Under the pieces are notes generated by a model, which had not been told where the DNA came from, made no database searches, and saw nothing but the letters and a program-made list of their open reading frames with translations. A DNA stretch of 64,000 nt, from positions 3,776,973-3,840,972 of the forward strand of contig NZ_KV440949.1 of the NCBI RefSeq assembly GCF_001636315.1, written 5' to 3'. Shown piece by piece: positions 8,861-18,186 of this stretch. Each line of letters starts with the position of its first letter. The stretch's first letter is position 1. This DNA comes from Neobacillus mesonae (lineage in GTDB: Bacteria; Bacillota; Bacilli; Bacillales; Cytobacillaceae). The translations under genes and the position numbers were made by a program.

Positions 8861-8925
8861 TACAAAATGCCGATGTAACTTTCTCCCTATTTAATCAGTC
8901 TTATACTGGAAGGGGGATAAAGATT

Positions 8926-9429
8926 TTGATAAATAAATTAAATATTATTTTGTTTTTTGTAGCCGCTTTATTAACAGGATGTATTGGAAATGAAATTGAG
9001 CTAAAAGATGGGGATAAACACATAACTAAAACGATGGACCGGGTGATATCCGATTATATTGTTCAAAAATACTCATCCGCTTATTATCACACAGAAAAGC
9101 AATTTGAGGTTCATAAAGTTTATGGCACGAGCGAGTCAAATGGGGTCATCAGTGTCTATATGTGGTCTTTTTTTGGCGGCTTTAACAAATCAACGGGTAC
9201 ACAAGAACAAGCCGGCCATTCTTTGCCCGCTTTAATTCGTTTAAAGAAAGACGCAGGTAAATACATGGTTATAAAATATTCAGAACCCGAAGATGGGAGT
9301 TTGTATCAATCTTCATTAGAAAAAATGTTTCCCCAAAAATACTTAAAATTAGTACAACAGGACGCGGGAAATGTAAAGGATTTACAAAAAGAGATGGATA
9401 AAGCAGTGGAACAATGGTTGGAAGAATAA
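8926..9429 (+). CDS. Putative lipoprotein, function unknown
   Basis: A 167-aa protein with a lipoprotein signal peptide: basic start, hydrophobic stretch and lipobox LLTGC, with Cys at about residue 19. The remainder is a soluble extracytoplasmic domain of mixed alpha/beta character with no motif I recognise. Start is a TTG preceded by a strong GGAAGGGGG site. It stands alone between repeat array B and a convergent VOC gene. Confidence 0.8.
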   Translation: MINKLNIILFFVAALLTGCIGNEIELKDGDKHITKTMDRVISDYIVQKYSSAYYHTEKQFEVHKVYGTSESNGVISVYMWSFFGGFNKSTGTQEQAGHSLPALIRLKKDAGKYMVIKYSEPEDGSLYQSSLEKMFPQKYLKLVQQDAGNVKDLQKEMDKAVEQWLEE

Positions 9430-9485
9430 AACGAATAACTTTAAATTCATTAAAAACAAACGAGAGCGTTTCAGCAACAAGAGCA

Positions 9486-9515
9486 TAAAAAAAGCCAACA
9501 ACTAATGTTGGACTT
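9486..9515 (-). terminator. Terminator of the VOC gene
   Basis: On the minus strand AGTCCAACA, a 5-nt loop, TGTTGGCT and a T7 run, just after the VOC stop codon. It may also stop transcription from the lipoprotein gene. Confidence 0.75.
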
Positions 9516-9525
9516 GATTTACTTT

Positions 9526-9894
9526 CTACATATTTTCAAATTGTATGTATTCAAAAATATTCCCAAACGGATCTCTAAAACTAATATATTTTCCTGGAGG
9601 ACAATTTGTTGGTTCGTCCACAATAAAATTGACCTCTTTTTGTTTTAAGAATTTTACTGTTTCGTAAATATCTTCTGTCCGCAGCCCTAATGCAACTCCT
9701 GTAATTTTTTCATCATGATTATAGGCTGCGTTCTCGTTTTCTTCTAAAACTATTGGTAACTCCCCGTGGACAAGTGAAACAATCTTAGGGCCATACTGTT
9801 TGTTTACCTCAAAACCTAAAGTATGAGTATAAAAGTCAATGGCTTCATTTAAATTTGGAACATTAATACTAATAACACAAACTTGGCTGCTCAT
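9526..9894 (-). CDS. VOC (glyoxalase/bleomycin-resistance fold) protein
   Basis: A 122-aa single-domain vicinal-oxygen-chelate protein: two beta-alpha-beta-beta-beta modules, with IDFYTHTLGFEV near the N-terminus and FRDPFGNIFEYIQ at the C-terminus holding the usual C-terminal Glu ligand. Start at 9894 follows AAGGGGAGAT; the longer frame to 9936 has no ribosome site. Substrate unknown. It is one of four VOC genes in this window. Confidence 0.85.
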   Translation of the reverse strand: MSSQVCVISINVPNLNEAIDFYTHTLGFEVNKQYGPKIVSLVHGELPIVLEENENAAYNHDEKITGVALGLRTEDIYETVKFLKQKEVNFIVDEPTNCPPGKYISFRDPFGNIFEYIQFENM

Positions 9895-10032
9895 TTTATC
9901 TCCCCTTATTTTGGTACTCCAGTAAATATTCAACAAAACATATGATTTTCCTTTTTTATGAAAATGATTTAAACAATGATATATAGGGAAAAGTATAAAA
10001 TGAAATGTTGGATGATAAGAGGAGACGACTTA

Positions 10033-11121
10033 ATGAAATGCCCAGAATGTGCTTATGTAAATCCGGATAAAGTAAGGTTCTGTTTAAATTGCGGCCGTAA
10101 ATTTGTTAGCGGTGACCATTCGCAGCAGGATTTAAACAGCTTGTTTTATGAGTTTGCTCAATTTGTTGATTTTGTTCCGAGGCATGAACGTTCGGTCGAA
10201 CCCAAATTCCAAAATATTTTTTCCCGGGTGTTCCGAAAACATAGTGAACTTGAGGCTGAACGGCTTTTTATCGTAGGAACGGCGCTTACAACGCCTAAAA
10301 TTGAGGAAGTAAAGGAAACATGGCCGAAGCCTTGGTTGTTTGCCAGAATATTTCTTATTGCACTTATTGTTTTTGTAGGAATGTACTTGGGAGTGAGTTG
10401 GTTTAGAAATATTAATTTCATTCCGGGTCTTATTATTGTTGGTGCTTTTGCTGTGCCAATCACGACATTGACCTTCTTCTGGGAAATGAATGCGCCGCAA
10501 AATATTGCTGTTTATAAAATTATTTATGTGGTATTTATCGGCGGAATCCTATCGATGTTAGTCGCTCTGGTGTTTTTTGATATATTAAAACATAACATCA
10601 ATCCTATTACGATCGGTATTGTTGAAGAACTGGCCAAAGTGATAACGGTGATTATTTTTGTACGGAACATCAAATATCGGTTTGTGTTGAATGGGCTTCT
10701 GCTGGGAGCTGCTGTAGGGGCAGGCTTTGCCGCTTTTGAAACGGCTGGCTATGCATTAAGAGCACTTCTGTCCGGCAGCATCCACAACCTGTATGCCACT
10801 ATTCTTTGGCGCAGTATTTTAGCACCTGGGGGACATGTCGCTTGGGCCGCTTTAACAGGAGCTGCCTTTTGCCTGGTACAAAAGAACAAGGATTTTGATT
10901 CGAAGATGTTGTTAAACCCAAAATTCACTCGCATATTTATCATTGTCGTATTAATGCATGCTTTATGGGACACGCCTATATCCGGAATATCCCTTATCGT
11001 TCAAATAGTTCTGATGATTCTCTCATGGATTATGGTTTTTAGAATGATCCAGATTGGTTTAAAGGAAATAGCTAATAAAAAAGTGCAGTTGTACACTAAG
11101 CCTGCTGGATCTGAATCATAG
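10033..11121 (+). CDS. PrsW-family intramembrane metalloprotease with N-terminal zinc ribbon
   Basis: A 362-aa protein. Residues 1-25 form a zinc ribbon with two Cys pairs (CPEC and CLNC), then about 75 soluble residues, then about eight membrane segments. PrsW catalytic motifs are present: EELAK (about residue 200), FAAFETAGY (about 234) and HALWD (about 311). B. subtilis PrsW cleaves the anti-sigma factor RsiW; this protein is longer and adds the zinc ribbon, so its target may differ. Start at 10033 fits AGAGGAG; the frame also runs back to 9976. A terminator follows at 11198. Confidence 0.88.
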   Translation: MKCPECAYVNPDKVRFCLNCGRKFVSGDHSQQDLNSLFYEFAQFVDFVPRHERSVEPKFQNIFSRVFRKHSELEAERLFIVGTALTTPKIEEVKETWPKPWLFARIFLIALIVFVGMYLGVSWFRNINFIPGLIIVGAFAVPITTLTFFWEMNAPQNIAVYKIIYVVFIGGILSMLVALVFFDILKHNINPITIGIVEELAKVITVIIFVRNIKYRFVLNGLLLGAAVGAGFAAFETAGYALRALLSGSIHNLYATILWRSILAPGGHVAWAALTGAAFCLVQKNKDFDSKMLLNPKFTRIFIIVVLMHALWDTPISGISLIVQIVLMILSWIMVFRMIQIGLKEIANKKVQLYTKPAGSES

Positions 11122-11197
11122 TAGGAAATACCAGCTACTAAAACTGCATGAACTGAATTCGCGATAGCCAAGGTTTTTCCTAAGTTGTATTAATAAG

Positions 11198-11229
11198 AGG
11201 CGTTTCTGCATAAAGCAGAAACGCTTTTT
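11198..11229 (+). terminator. Rho-independent terminator after the PrsW-like gene
   Basis: Perfect 10-bp stem GCGTTTCTGC/GCAGAAACGC, 5-nt loop, T5. The same GCGTTTCTG stem sequence recurs in the terminator at 19746. Confidence 0.88.
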
Positions 11230-11342
11230 ATGTCGAAATGTACGTAATTAACAGGCAGCCGTATTTTTGTAAGTTCTTAAAAAAGGGATTCCTAAATAGT
11301 TTAAAGAATAAATAAAAAAAACCTTATAATGGAGTGATTAGT

Positions 11343-11837
11343 ATGAACATAGCTGGTGAATATTTGAAAACTATTATCCAACGGTTTAGCGAATCAAAAA
11401 AAACTGCTGAAAAAGCAATAGAACAATTAGCCGAAGGAGAATTATTTTGGTCCCCGAATGAGGAATCCAACAGTATCGCTATTATTGTAAAACACATGAG
11501 CGGTAATATGGTTTCGCGCTGGACTGATTTTTTCACGACAGATGGTGAAAAACCTTCTCGAAATCGAGATGATGAATTTGTCGGAGACCTCCAAACTAAA
11601 GAACAAGTCATGAAATTGTGGGAGCTTGGTTGGCAAACCTTTCTATCTGCTTTAAAAGATATTCGGGAAGACCATCTCTTAAAAACAATCACCATTCGAA
11701 ATGAGCCCCATACAGTGATAGAAGCGATTGAACGACAAATGTACCACTATTCTTATCATGTCGGTCAGATTGTTTATCTAGCAAAAATGTTAAAATCAAG
11801 TAATTGGAACACACTAACGATTCCTCGAAAAAAGTAA
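11343..11837 (+). CDS. DinB-superfamily protein (DUF1572 type)
   Basis: A 164-aa four-helix-bundle protein. Metal-ligand histidines of the DinB fold are visible as IVKHMSGN (about residue 49) and YHYSYHVGQIVYLAKM (about 137). DinB-like proteins include thiol-S-transferases such as BstA and many uncharacterised stress proteins. Start at 11343 follows GGAGTG with a 6-base gap; an in-frame GTG at 11334 overlaps that site. It is the first of four DinB-type genes in 20 kb. Confidence 0.85.
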   Translation: MNIAGEYLKTIIQRFSESKKTAEKAIEQLAEGELFWSPNEESNSIAIIVKHMSGNMVSRWTDFFTTDGEKPSRNRDDEFVGDLQTKEQVMKLWELGWQTFLSALKDIREDHLLKTITIRNEPHTVIEAIERQMYHYSYHVGQIVYLAKMLKSSNWNTLTIPRKK

Positions 11838-11920
11838 CTAATGTCATGTTTATTAAAGGTGCTTTATAACAACGAAGACCCGTTTCATATTTAGTGCGGT
11901 AATTAAAGAAGAAATAAGTT

Positions 11921-11960
11921 AAGGTCACACATTTTAGATATATCTAATATATGTGACCTT
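11921..11960. terminator. Hairpin between convergent genes
   Basis: Long stem built on AAGGTCACA/TGTGACCTT with an inner AGATATATCT palindrome. T-runs on both sides are short, so it is probably a bidirectional terminator but not a strong one. Confidence 0.55.
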
Positions 11961-11977
11961 TATATTAATCATTTTAC

Positions 11978-12703
11978 TTATTTCATTGTGTGCACGATTA
12001 ATCCTATATGCGTAAAATAATTCATAATGCCAAATGCGGTCCAAATAATACCGGTAATGACCCAAGCTGATCTATTAAATTTAACCAGACCTAAGTTAGG
12101 CTTTTCTTTTTGATTAACAGCGAATAAGATTGCTCCAACTCCTGTAAGGGCAAGTAAAATAGACATAAATGTTGCTTCAATCATTGGATATGCAGCGAAT
12201 AATCCAGAAATGGGTTCTTGAGGAGGAGCAGCAAATAAACGAAAAGTTACACCAGCACATCCCATTGCAATAAGAGCAAATCCCATTGCTGCTGCAAAAA
12301 ATGATAATGGTTTTAGTAATGATGGTAATTCTTTCTTTAATTTTTCAGATACTACAGTTGTATCATTCATATCGATACCTTGTTTTAAATATAAATTTGC
12401 TTTCCGCCATAAGAGCACAGTTATTGCTAATAGAAGAACCCCAAAAGCTAAAGATGATTCACCAAAGATTATATCATCAAATGCAAATCCCATTTTTGAA
12501 AGCGGCCAAGTCAAAGTCATATGTAAACCAGTTATAGTTAATATGAATCCTGGAATTCCAAAACCAATTGCCCAACCTTCTATATGTCCAATTTTATTAG
12601 AATTTAAGTGAGAAAAAAAATTAACAATTGATAATAAAGCAACACCTACTGATACAGACATAATGGTATTATATACTGCTGTTGCACCCCAATTTATAAC
12701 CAT
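11978..12703 (-). CDS. DUF981-family membrane protein
   Basis: A 241-aa protein with about six membrane segments: pairs near residues 13-33 and 50-70, one near 80-98, and three in the C-terminal half. The layout and the Gly-rich GWAIGFGIPGFILT segment match DUF981. No function is established for the family. Start ATG with an AAGGGG site on the minus strand. It is transcribed away from the two-component system across a 317-bp AT-rich gap. Confidence 0.75.
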   Translation of the reverse strand: MVINWGATAVYNTIMSVSVGVALLSIVNFFSHLNSNKIGHIEGWAIGFGIPGFILTITGLHMTLTWPLSKMGFAFDDIIFGESSLAFGVLLLAITVLLWRKANLYLKQGIDMNDTTVVSEKLKKELPSLLKPLSFFAAAMGFALIAMGCAGVTFRLFAAPPQEPISGLFAAYPMIEATFMSILLALTGVGAILFAVNQKEKPNLGLVKFNRSAWVITGIIWTAFGIMNYFTHIGLIVHTMK

Positions 12704-13020
12704 AAGTTATAACCCCTTTCTCGTTGTTTTAAAAACTTAATTAATAGAGGCATTAATAATAAAAAATTCTAATGTTCAGTTCCTTGATTATGTCATTGTT
12801 TCATCCCCCATAACAAATTTTCTAAATATAATCTTTCAGGGAACAATTTTTTTTTTTAGGATAACCAGCCAATAAGAATTTATTCATAAATTGCTCAAGC
12901 TTTTTCCTATAAATTAATTGTTTGTGAGCATCTGTTATTGTCATAAAATATCGGGGTCAGTTAACCAAAATGTTACAATAAGATTATGAATATTTCGTAC
13001 TTTATGAATGGAGAAAAGAG
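12704..13020. other. AT-rich divergent intergenic region, no gene seen
   Basis: It must hold the promoters of the DUF981 gene and of the two-component operon. I see scattered -10-like hexamers (for example TACAAT near 12974) but no clean -35/-10 pair and no clear inverted repeat or response-regulator box. A T9 run lies near 12850. Confidence 0.4.
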
Positions 13021-13695
13021 ATGAGAAAAAATCTTTTATACATAGAAGACGATAGAGAAATTGGAGCTTGGCTTACTGAAGATTTAACTGAACGAGGCTA
13101 CCATGTGATCTGGCTCACTTCCGGGGAAGGAGTAATTGATCAAATAGAGATAGCCGATCTCGTAATCCTTGATATCATGCTTCCGGGTTTGGATGGTTTT
13201 TCAATAGGTCAGCGGCTAAAAAAAGAGTTTCCAAAGACACCGATTTTATTGCTTTCTGCTAGAACCGCAATTGAAGATAAATTGCAAGGTCTAACGTTTG
13301 CCGATGACTATTTAACAAAACCATTCCATCCCGATGAGTTAGCGGCACGTATAGAAGTGCTGTTAAGACGATTCGAAAAGCTGTCACCACCAATTATTCA
13401 ACTTGCCCATCTTCAAATTTATTTGCATCAAAATCGAATTTTAGATTCAAGAACGAATAACGAAATCATCCTAACAGGAAAGCAATTTCAAATTTTTACG
13501 TACTTACTCCGCCATCCGAACCAAATTCTCACAAAAGAACAGATATTCGAAGCAGTATGGGGAAGTCCTTATATGGAAGGGGATAAAACGCTGATGGTGC
13601 ATATCCGCCATTTACGCGAAAAAATAGAGGAGAATCCGAGTCATCCGCAAATTATTGAAACGATTCGAGGTATCGGATACAGGGTACGGCAATGA
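13021..13695 (+). CDS. OmpR/PhoB-family response regulator
   Basis: A 224-aa two-domain regulator. The receiver domain (1-115) has the acidic pair EDD at 9-11, phospho-acceptor Asp in LVILDIMLPG (about 51), Ser in LLLSAR and Lys in YLTKPF (about 101). The C-terminal winged helix (about 128-224) ends in the usual IRGIGYRV. The ATG of the kinase overlaps its stop (ATGA), so the pair is translationally coupled. Kinase and regulator precede a membrane-protein gene whose expression they may control (inference). Confidence 0.93.
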   Translation: MRKNLLYIEDDREIGAWLTEDLTERGYHVIWLTSGEGVIDQIEIADLVILDIMLPGLDGFSIGQRLKKEFPKTPILLLSARTAIEDKLQGLTFADDYLTKPFHPDELAARIEVLLRRFEKLSPPIIQLAHLQIYLHQNRILDSRTNNEIILTGKQFQIFTYLLRHPNQILTKEQIFEAVWGSPYMEGDKTLMVHIRHLREKIEENPSHPQIIETIRGIGYRVRQ

Positions 13696-15038
13696 AAATT
13701 CGCAATTCCTTATTAACGAAGTATTTGCTCATTATCTCTGCGGCGCTGGTCTTATGGCCAATAGTATTGCCGGTCTATTACCTTCCAAAGAGTTTCTTAG
13801 ATAAAGACAGCAAAGAAAAAATCATATATATGGATACGCAAGAATTAGAAAGAATGTGGCAACGGGAAGCGGAAAAGCTGGATGGTGCAACGTCTGATAA
13901 AATAGACAAAAGGCTGAGAGCATTGAAAAAACAATATTCAAAGGCAATGATATTTTGGGTGGATGGGAGTGGCAAAACGAAGCAAATGCTGCCTAATCAA
14001 AGAAATATCCCGAACCAATGGACAATACAAGAGAGTGTACAATTCATGAAAAAAAGTGTGGGCACAGGCCCATTTACAATCGTTGCCTATATCGGAGGCG
14101 ATTCAGATCAAGGTTTTATGGTTTTTCAAGTGCCACATTCACTTACGGATCCTCTTTCTATATCAGTAAACGAAGACGTGTACTTACTTTTATACGGTTT
14201 TCTTGTTTTCGTATTATTTCTATTTATCTCTTGGTTATTTTTCTCTAAAATTCGCAGACGGCTCGTTCAGCTGCAAACTGCGATGACTGAAGTTGGCGTG
14301 ACTGGTTTACCTAATAAGGTTACAGTTATGAGATTAGATGAAATTGGGCAATTAGGAATATCATTTAATCATATGATTGACGAGCTGGCAAAAAGCAGAA
14401 ACCGTGAACAGGAGGAAGAAGTTCTTCGAAAACAATTAATTGCTAATATTTCGCACGATTTACGCACGCCACTAACAACCATTCGTGGTCACGCCTATTC
14501 ATTAAAGAAGGAGTCTTTATCTTTAAAAGGTCAAGAATCGCTTTACTTGATTGAAAGTAAAGTGGATATGTTAAGCCGATTACTTGATAATCTTCTTGCC
14601 TATACGTTGCTGTCAGCAGGGAAATATACCATGGAGCGGAAAATGACAGATATGGTACGGTTATTACGTTCTTCGCTCGCAAGCTGGTATCCAGTGTTTG
14701 AAAAAGAAGGATTTGAAGTCAATGTTCGTTTGCCAGATCAAGTGTTAATTTGGAATATCGACCCCCAATGGTTCACGCGAGTATTAGATAATTTGTTTCA
14801 GAACGTAGTCAGGCATGCGAAAACTGGACGGTATATCAGTGTCCATACCGAAGAACAAGATGAAAAAAACGTTATTATTATTGAAGACAAAGGACCAGGG
14901 ATGAACGCTGGATCTCAGGAGAAGGGGGCCGAAATTGGTCTATCCATCGTTTCACTAATGTTAAAGGAAATGAACTTGGATTGGAAGATTGAAAGCTCCT
15001 CTAGCGGTACGAGAATTTATGTATTTGAAAAAAGTTAA
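13692..15038 (+). CDS. Membrane sensor histidine kinase
   Basis: A 448-aa kinase: membrane segment near residues 12-32, extracytoplasmic sensor of about 120 residues, second segment near 163-187, HAMP-like linker, H box ANISHDLRTPLTT (His about 256), N box LDNLFQNVVRHA (about 362), and G1/G2 boxes EDKGPGM and GLSIV. The short HATPase and small sensor resemble bacitracin/envelope-type kinases, but the signal cannot be read from sequence. Partner of the overlapping response regulator. Confidence 0.93.
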   Translation: MKIRNSLLTKYLLIISAALVLWPIVLPVYYLPKSFLDKDSKEKIIYMDTQELERMWQREAEKLDGATSDKIDKRLRALKKQYSKAMIFWVDGSGKTKQMLPNQRNIPNQWTIQESVQFMKKSVGTGPFTIVAYIGGDSDQGFMVFQVPHSLTDPLSISVNEDVYLLLYGFLVFVLFLFISWLFFSKIRRRLVQLQTAMTEVGVTGLPNKVTVMRLDEIGQLGISFNHMIDELAKSRNREQEEEVLRKQLIANISHDLRTPLTTIRGHAYSLKKESLSLKGQESLYLIESKVDMLSRLLDNLLAYTLLSAGKYTMERKMTDMVRLLRSSLASWYPVFEKEGFEVNVRLPDQVLIWNIDPQWFTRVLDNLFQNVVRHAKTGRYISVHTEEQDEKNVIIIEDKGPGMNAGSQEKGAEIGLSIVSLMLKEMNLDWKIESSSSGTRIYVFEKS

Positions 15039-15054
15039 ACAAAATTTAAACTCG

Positions 15055-15104
15055 GCCCCACCTTCAATTTAACCATCAATGGTTAGTATGAAGGTGGGGT
15101 TTAA
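15055..15104 (+). terminator. Terminator after the two-component operon
   Basis: Perfect 11-bp stem CCCCACCTTCA/TGAAGGTGGGG with an inner AACCAT/ATGGTT hairpin, followed by TTTAATT. The short T-run makes it somewhat weak. Confidence 0.75.
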
Positions 15105-15210
15105 TTATGCCGATTAATTGCGGCCACTCTGAGATATTCTCTTCGAAAAAGTGGAAAGTGCAGTTGGTCAAGTATAGTTATTCAAAATAAAGTGAAAGAG
15201 GATGATTACA

Positions 15211-16272
15211 ATGAATTCTATATCGCCTTTAATGAAAAGAGGTACTGAAAAAGGCTTGAAAAATTGGCCTTCTTGGATTGGATATGTAGCAGCTGCTTGG
15301 TCGTTACTATATGGGGCTATTCATCTTTATTGGTTATTTCAGGGAGAAGGATATCCATTTAATAATGACAGTTTAGGATACTTTTCGGCCATGATTACCT
15401 ATCTTCCCGCAAAAGTGGGAGGCATTGTTTTTGTTATTCTTTGTTTCTGTGGTTTTGGCTTAGGTATTTCCATACAAAAATCTTTAGAAAGAATCTTTCT
15501 ACGACGTGTATTTCTCATCTTTGCCTGGGTATTCGCATCTTTTTTGCTTCTATTTATTCCGGATATTAGTTTAATAGCGGTCATGGCTTATGCTTTCTTG
15601 TTTAAGTTTGCATTCAACTGGCTAATGTTCAATCAGATTATATGTATTATAGGTGCGCTGCTTTGGATCTTAACTGCTGTTGTCTATTATAGAAGAACAC
15701 ACATTGCCTGTGGATATTGCGGTCGGGCAGAGGAAGGCAAACCTTTTTTGCTCTTGAGATGGGCGCGGCAAATTACGATTATTGCCGCTATAGCCCCCCT
15801 GCCTTATGCACTAACACGTTTTGCATGGGCGTTAAATATTCCACTTGGAGTGGATGCAGAGTTTTTAAAAGATTTTAATACCATTAATCCGATGGCGCAA
15901 CTCACAGAATGGGTATTTGGGACAATTTGTGTAGCTGGCGGTATTCTCACACTTGGCTTGATTATGAAATGGGGTGAAGTTTTTCCACGCTGGTTCCCAT
16001 TCATTGGCGGCAAAAGGGTTCCCATCCTTTTAGCGGTTATACCCGCGTCAATTGTAGCAATTGCTATCACGGCAGCCGGTGTTGTCTTTACCTTTTCATT
16101 TTTTGCTGTTACCTTTCACCTTTTGCCAGCAGACGGTGTGTTGTTGGGCTCCATCAGTGGTACTGTTGGCCCGATGCTCATTTGGGTTCCATGGGGAGTA
16201 TTGCTTGGTCTTGCTGCTCTTGCCTACTACTATCGACGACGCGGACAATGTGTCCATTGTGGAAGGAAATAA
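15211..16272 (+). CDS. Polytopic membrane protein with two CxxC knuckles
   Basis: A 353-aa protein with about nine membrane segments in two similar halves. Each half ends in a short cytosolic-looking tail with a Cys pair: CGYCGR near residue 167 and CVHCGRK at the extreme C-terminus, which together could complete one zinc site. The N-terminal part (WSLLYGAIHLYWLFQG) resembles DUF3995-type proteins. Start at 15211 is nine bases from AGAGG; the ATG at 15202 is too close to that site. It follows the two-component system after a terminator. Function unknown. Confidence 0.8.
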   Translation: MNSISPLMKRGTEKGLKNWPSWIGYVAAAWSLLYGAIHLYWLFQGEGYPFNNDSLGYFSAMITYLPAKVGGIVFVILCFCGFGLGISIQKSLERIFLRRVFLIFAWVFASFLLLFIPDISLIAVMAYAFLFKFAFNWLMFNQIICIIGALLWILTAVVYYRRTHIACGYCGRAEEGKPFLLLRWARQITIIAAIAPLPYALTRFAWALNIPLGVDAEFLKDFNTINPMAQLTEWVFGTICVAGGILTLGLIMKWGEVFPRWFPFIGGKRVPILLAVIPASIVAIAITAAGVVFTFSFFAVTFHLLPADGVLLGSISGTVGPMLIWVPWGVLLGLAALAYYYRRRGQCVHCGRK

Positions 16273-16328
16273 AAAAATTTCTATCGTGAATAATGCACTT
16301 TCCAAAAAATTCACTGGGGGATTTCAAA

Positions 16329-16682
16329 ATGAGAAAAATAATTTTATCGATTACTATGGTTATCTGTATGTTTGGGATCGTTCATATTGCTGTGACCCCG
16401 ATTGGTTACAATGGATATACAATTAATGATCTTTGGTTTGCTAGTTTTGGATGTTCACTAATTTTCCTTGCTTTATTAAATTATGTTGTTATGAACATCA
16501 AGCAAAGACAGACAAACATTTTTATTGTGTGTTATGTGGCAAATATCTTGTGTGCGATTTTGGTTTCACTCATTCTCACACGCGCGTTATTCCCTCATAT
16601 TATTTTACTGTTTGTTTTATTAGTTTTGGAAACAATTCTTATCATTAGATATCAGTTCTATTTAGAATCTGATAAATTTTAA
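16329..16682 (+). CDS. Small four-segment membrane protein, function unknown
   Basis: A 117-aa protein made almost entirely of four predicted membrane helices (about residues 4-24, 33-55, 64-82 and 86-106). GGGGGA lies upstream of the ATG at 16329. It starts 57 bases after the preceding membrane-protein gene and may be cotranscribed with it. No motif recognised. Confidence 0.7.
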   Translation: MRKIILSITMVICMFGIVHIAVTPIGYNGYTINDLWFASFGCSLIFLALLNYVVMNIKQRQTNIFIVCYVANILCAILVSLILTRALFPHIILLFVLLVLETILIIRYQFYLESDKF

Positions 16683-16970
16683 TTTGAAAACCGAGAAGCT
16701 ATAGGGGTTACTTTTCATCAAGCTAACTGAGAGTGACCCTAAATTGAAACCGAGACAACACTTAGGATTTAGTAATTGTTGCAGTGGTATGGTTGTTTAT
16801 GTGGCAATTTTTTATTATTAACGTGTCTGGTTAAAAAAGGTGTTTCTTTTCGAGTTGTTGAAATAAATATTATTAGAAGCAGCCTATTAGTTAGAGAGAG
16901 AAAACAAACAACAATTTATGATGTGATTTTTACTATTTAAATCTATTAATCGTAGAAAGGAGCAGTTTTT

Positions 16971-17495
16971 ATGCATTTTAATATGAATGAAGCTATCGAG
17001 GTTCTAGAACGTACACCACAAACTTTGGAGTATTTTTTATCTGATTTATCTGAGGGGTGGCTTTACTGTCATGAAGGTGAAGGAACATGGAATGCTGCTG
17101 AGGTGATTGAGCATCTCATTGAGGCTGAAAAAAATAATTGGATACCGAGGTTAGAATTTATTATTCAGGAAGGTGAGAGTAAACCATTTCCGCCATTTGA
17201 CCGATTCTCACATTTAAAGGAAGGTACTGAAAGGCCGATGGAACAAAACCTGCTTGAATTTAAAATGCTTAGAATGCAAAATATAACCAAACTTAAAGCT
17301 CTTATTAAACCTGAATTACATTTTGAATTGACGGGTTTCCACCCTGCATTTGGTGTAGTGAAGGTAAGAGAATTGCTTTCTACCTGGGTTGTTCATGATT
17401 TAACACACATTGCTCAAATTGTCCGGGTCATGGCTAAGAGATATAAGGAAGATGTGGGGCCTTGGGAAGAATATTTAGGTATATTGAAAAAATAA
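16971..17495 (+). CDS. DinB-superfamily protein
   Basis: A 174-aa four-helix-bundle protein. Metal-ligand candidates: His in VIEHLIEAE (about residue 48) and the pair [15 protein letters not shown] (about 140-145). [14 protein letters not shown] Pro-rich linker segments are typical of the subfamily that also includes the DinB gene at 30029. Strong AAAGGAG site seven bases before the ATG. Enzymatic role unproven. Confidence 0.86.
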   Translation: MHFNMNEAIEVLERTPQTLEYFLSDLSEGWLYCHEGEGTWNAAEVIEHLIEAEKNNWIPRLEFIIQEGESKPFPPFDRFSHLKEGTERPMEQNLLEFKMLRMQNITKLKALIKPELHFELTGFHPAFGVVKVRELLSTWVVHDLTHIAQIVRVMAKRYKEDVGPWEEYLGILKK

Positions 17496-17547
17496 TGATG
17501 GGGCAGAAAAGAGTATTATAGGGAAGAAGCAATAATGGGGGGAAAGA

Positions 17548-18087
17548 ATGGGAGACATTGTGATCCGAAGACCGAGAGAAGAGGATGTAATAGAGTTAAA
17601 TAAGTTTTTTAGAATTGTAATAACCGATACCTTTATTTAAGGAAGGTATTGGGAATATGTTGGATGATATGGAACAAGAAATAAAGGCAAAGGAAATTAT
17701 CTAAGAAAAGATATCGCTAGCGGCGGCAAAGATAGGTATTTTCTAATTGCATTAGATGGAAAAAAAATAATTGGATCAATCGAATATGGTCCAGCAAGTG
17801 AGCTAATTAATCATTGCACAGACAATGCATTAAAAGATCTACATGAAGTGGGGACAGTATTCGTGCATCCAGATTATCAAAGACAGGGGATTGGTAACCA
17901 ACTGCTAGCCGAAATGTACTTAACCTTAAAAAATGCGGGAATTGAAGAATTCTGTTTAGATAGCGGATATAGCAGTGCACAAAAAATCTGGCAAAAGAAA
18001 TTTGGTGAACCGGATTATTTGTTAAAGGATTATTGGGGAGATGGGGCTCATCATATGATTTGGAAAATAAACGTTCATAAAATATGA
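17548..18087 (+). pseudogene. GNAT acetyltransferase, broken by two frameshifts
   Basis: An ATG at 17548 opens a GNAT-like N-terminus (IVIRRPREEDVIELNKFF) that stops at 17638. The next frame continues it (KEGIGNMLDDMEQE), and a second shift near 17695 returns to the first frame, which runs to 18087. That part has the acetyl-CoA loop PDYQRQGIGNQLL (about 17870). Removing one base at each of two A/T-rich spots would restore a protein of about 180 aa. It is either a decaying gene or two sequencing errors; the C-terminal half alone cannot be a full GNAT. Confidence 0.75.
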
Positions 18088-18142
18088 TCCTGGGACTTCG
18101 ATTTGACTTTCTTCCCAACGGGCAAGTCTTAGACGAATCTTT

Positions 18143-18181
18143 AAAAAAAGCTATGGCAGTAAACCTCTGACCATAGCTTTG
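18143..18181 (-). terminator. Terminator of the VOC gene at 18187
   Basis: Perfect 10-bp stem AAAGCTATGG/CCATAGCTTT with a T7 run on the minus strand, directly after the VOC stop codon. The A-run on the other side lets it also serve the GNAT pseudogene. Confidence 0.82.
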
Positions 18182-18186
18182 AACTT

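Noticed and set aside
8562..8894. 110-aa frame through array B
   Set aside because: It is made of translated 52-bp repeats with no ribosome site and no protein-like composition.
11325..11330. TATAAT before the DinB gene at 11343
   Set aside because: It directly abuts the ribosome site, so a transcript from it would lack a leader, and no good -35 lies 17 bases upstream.
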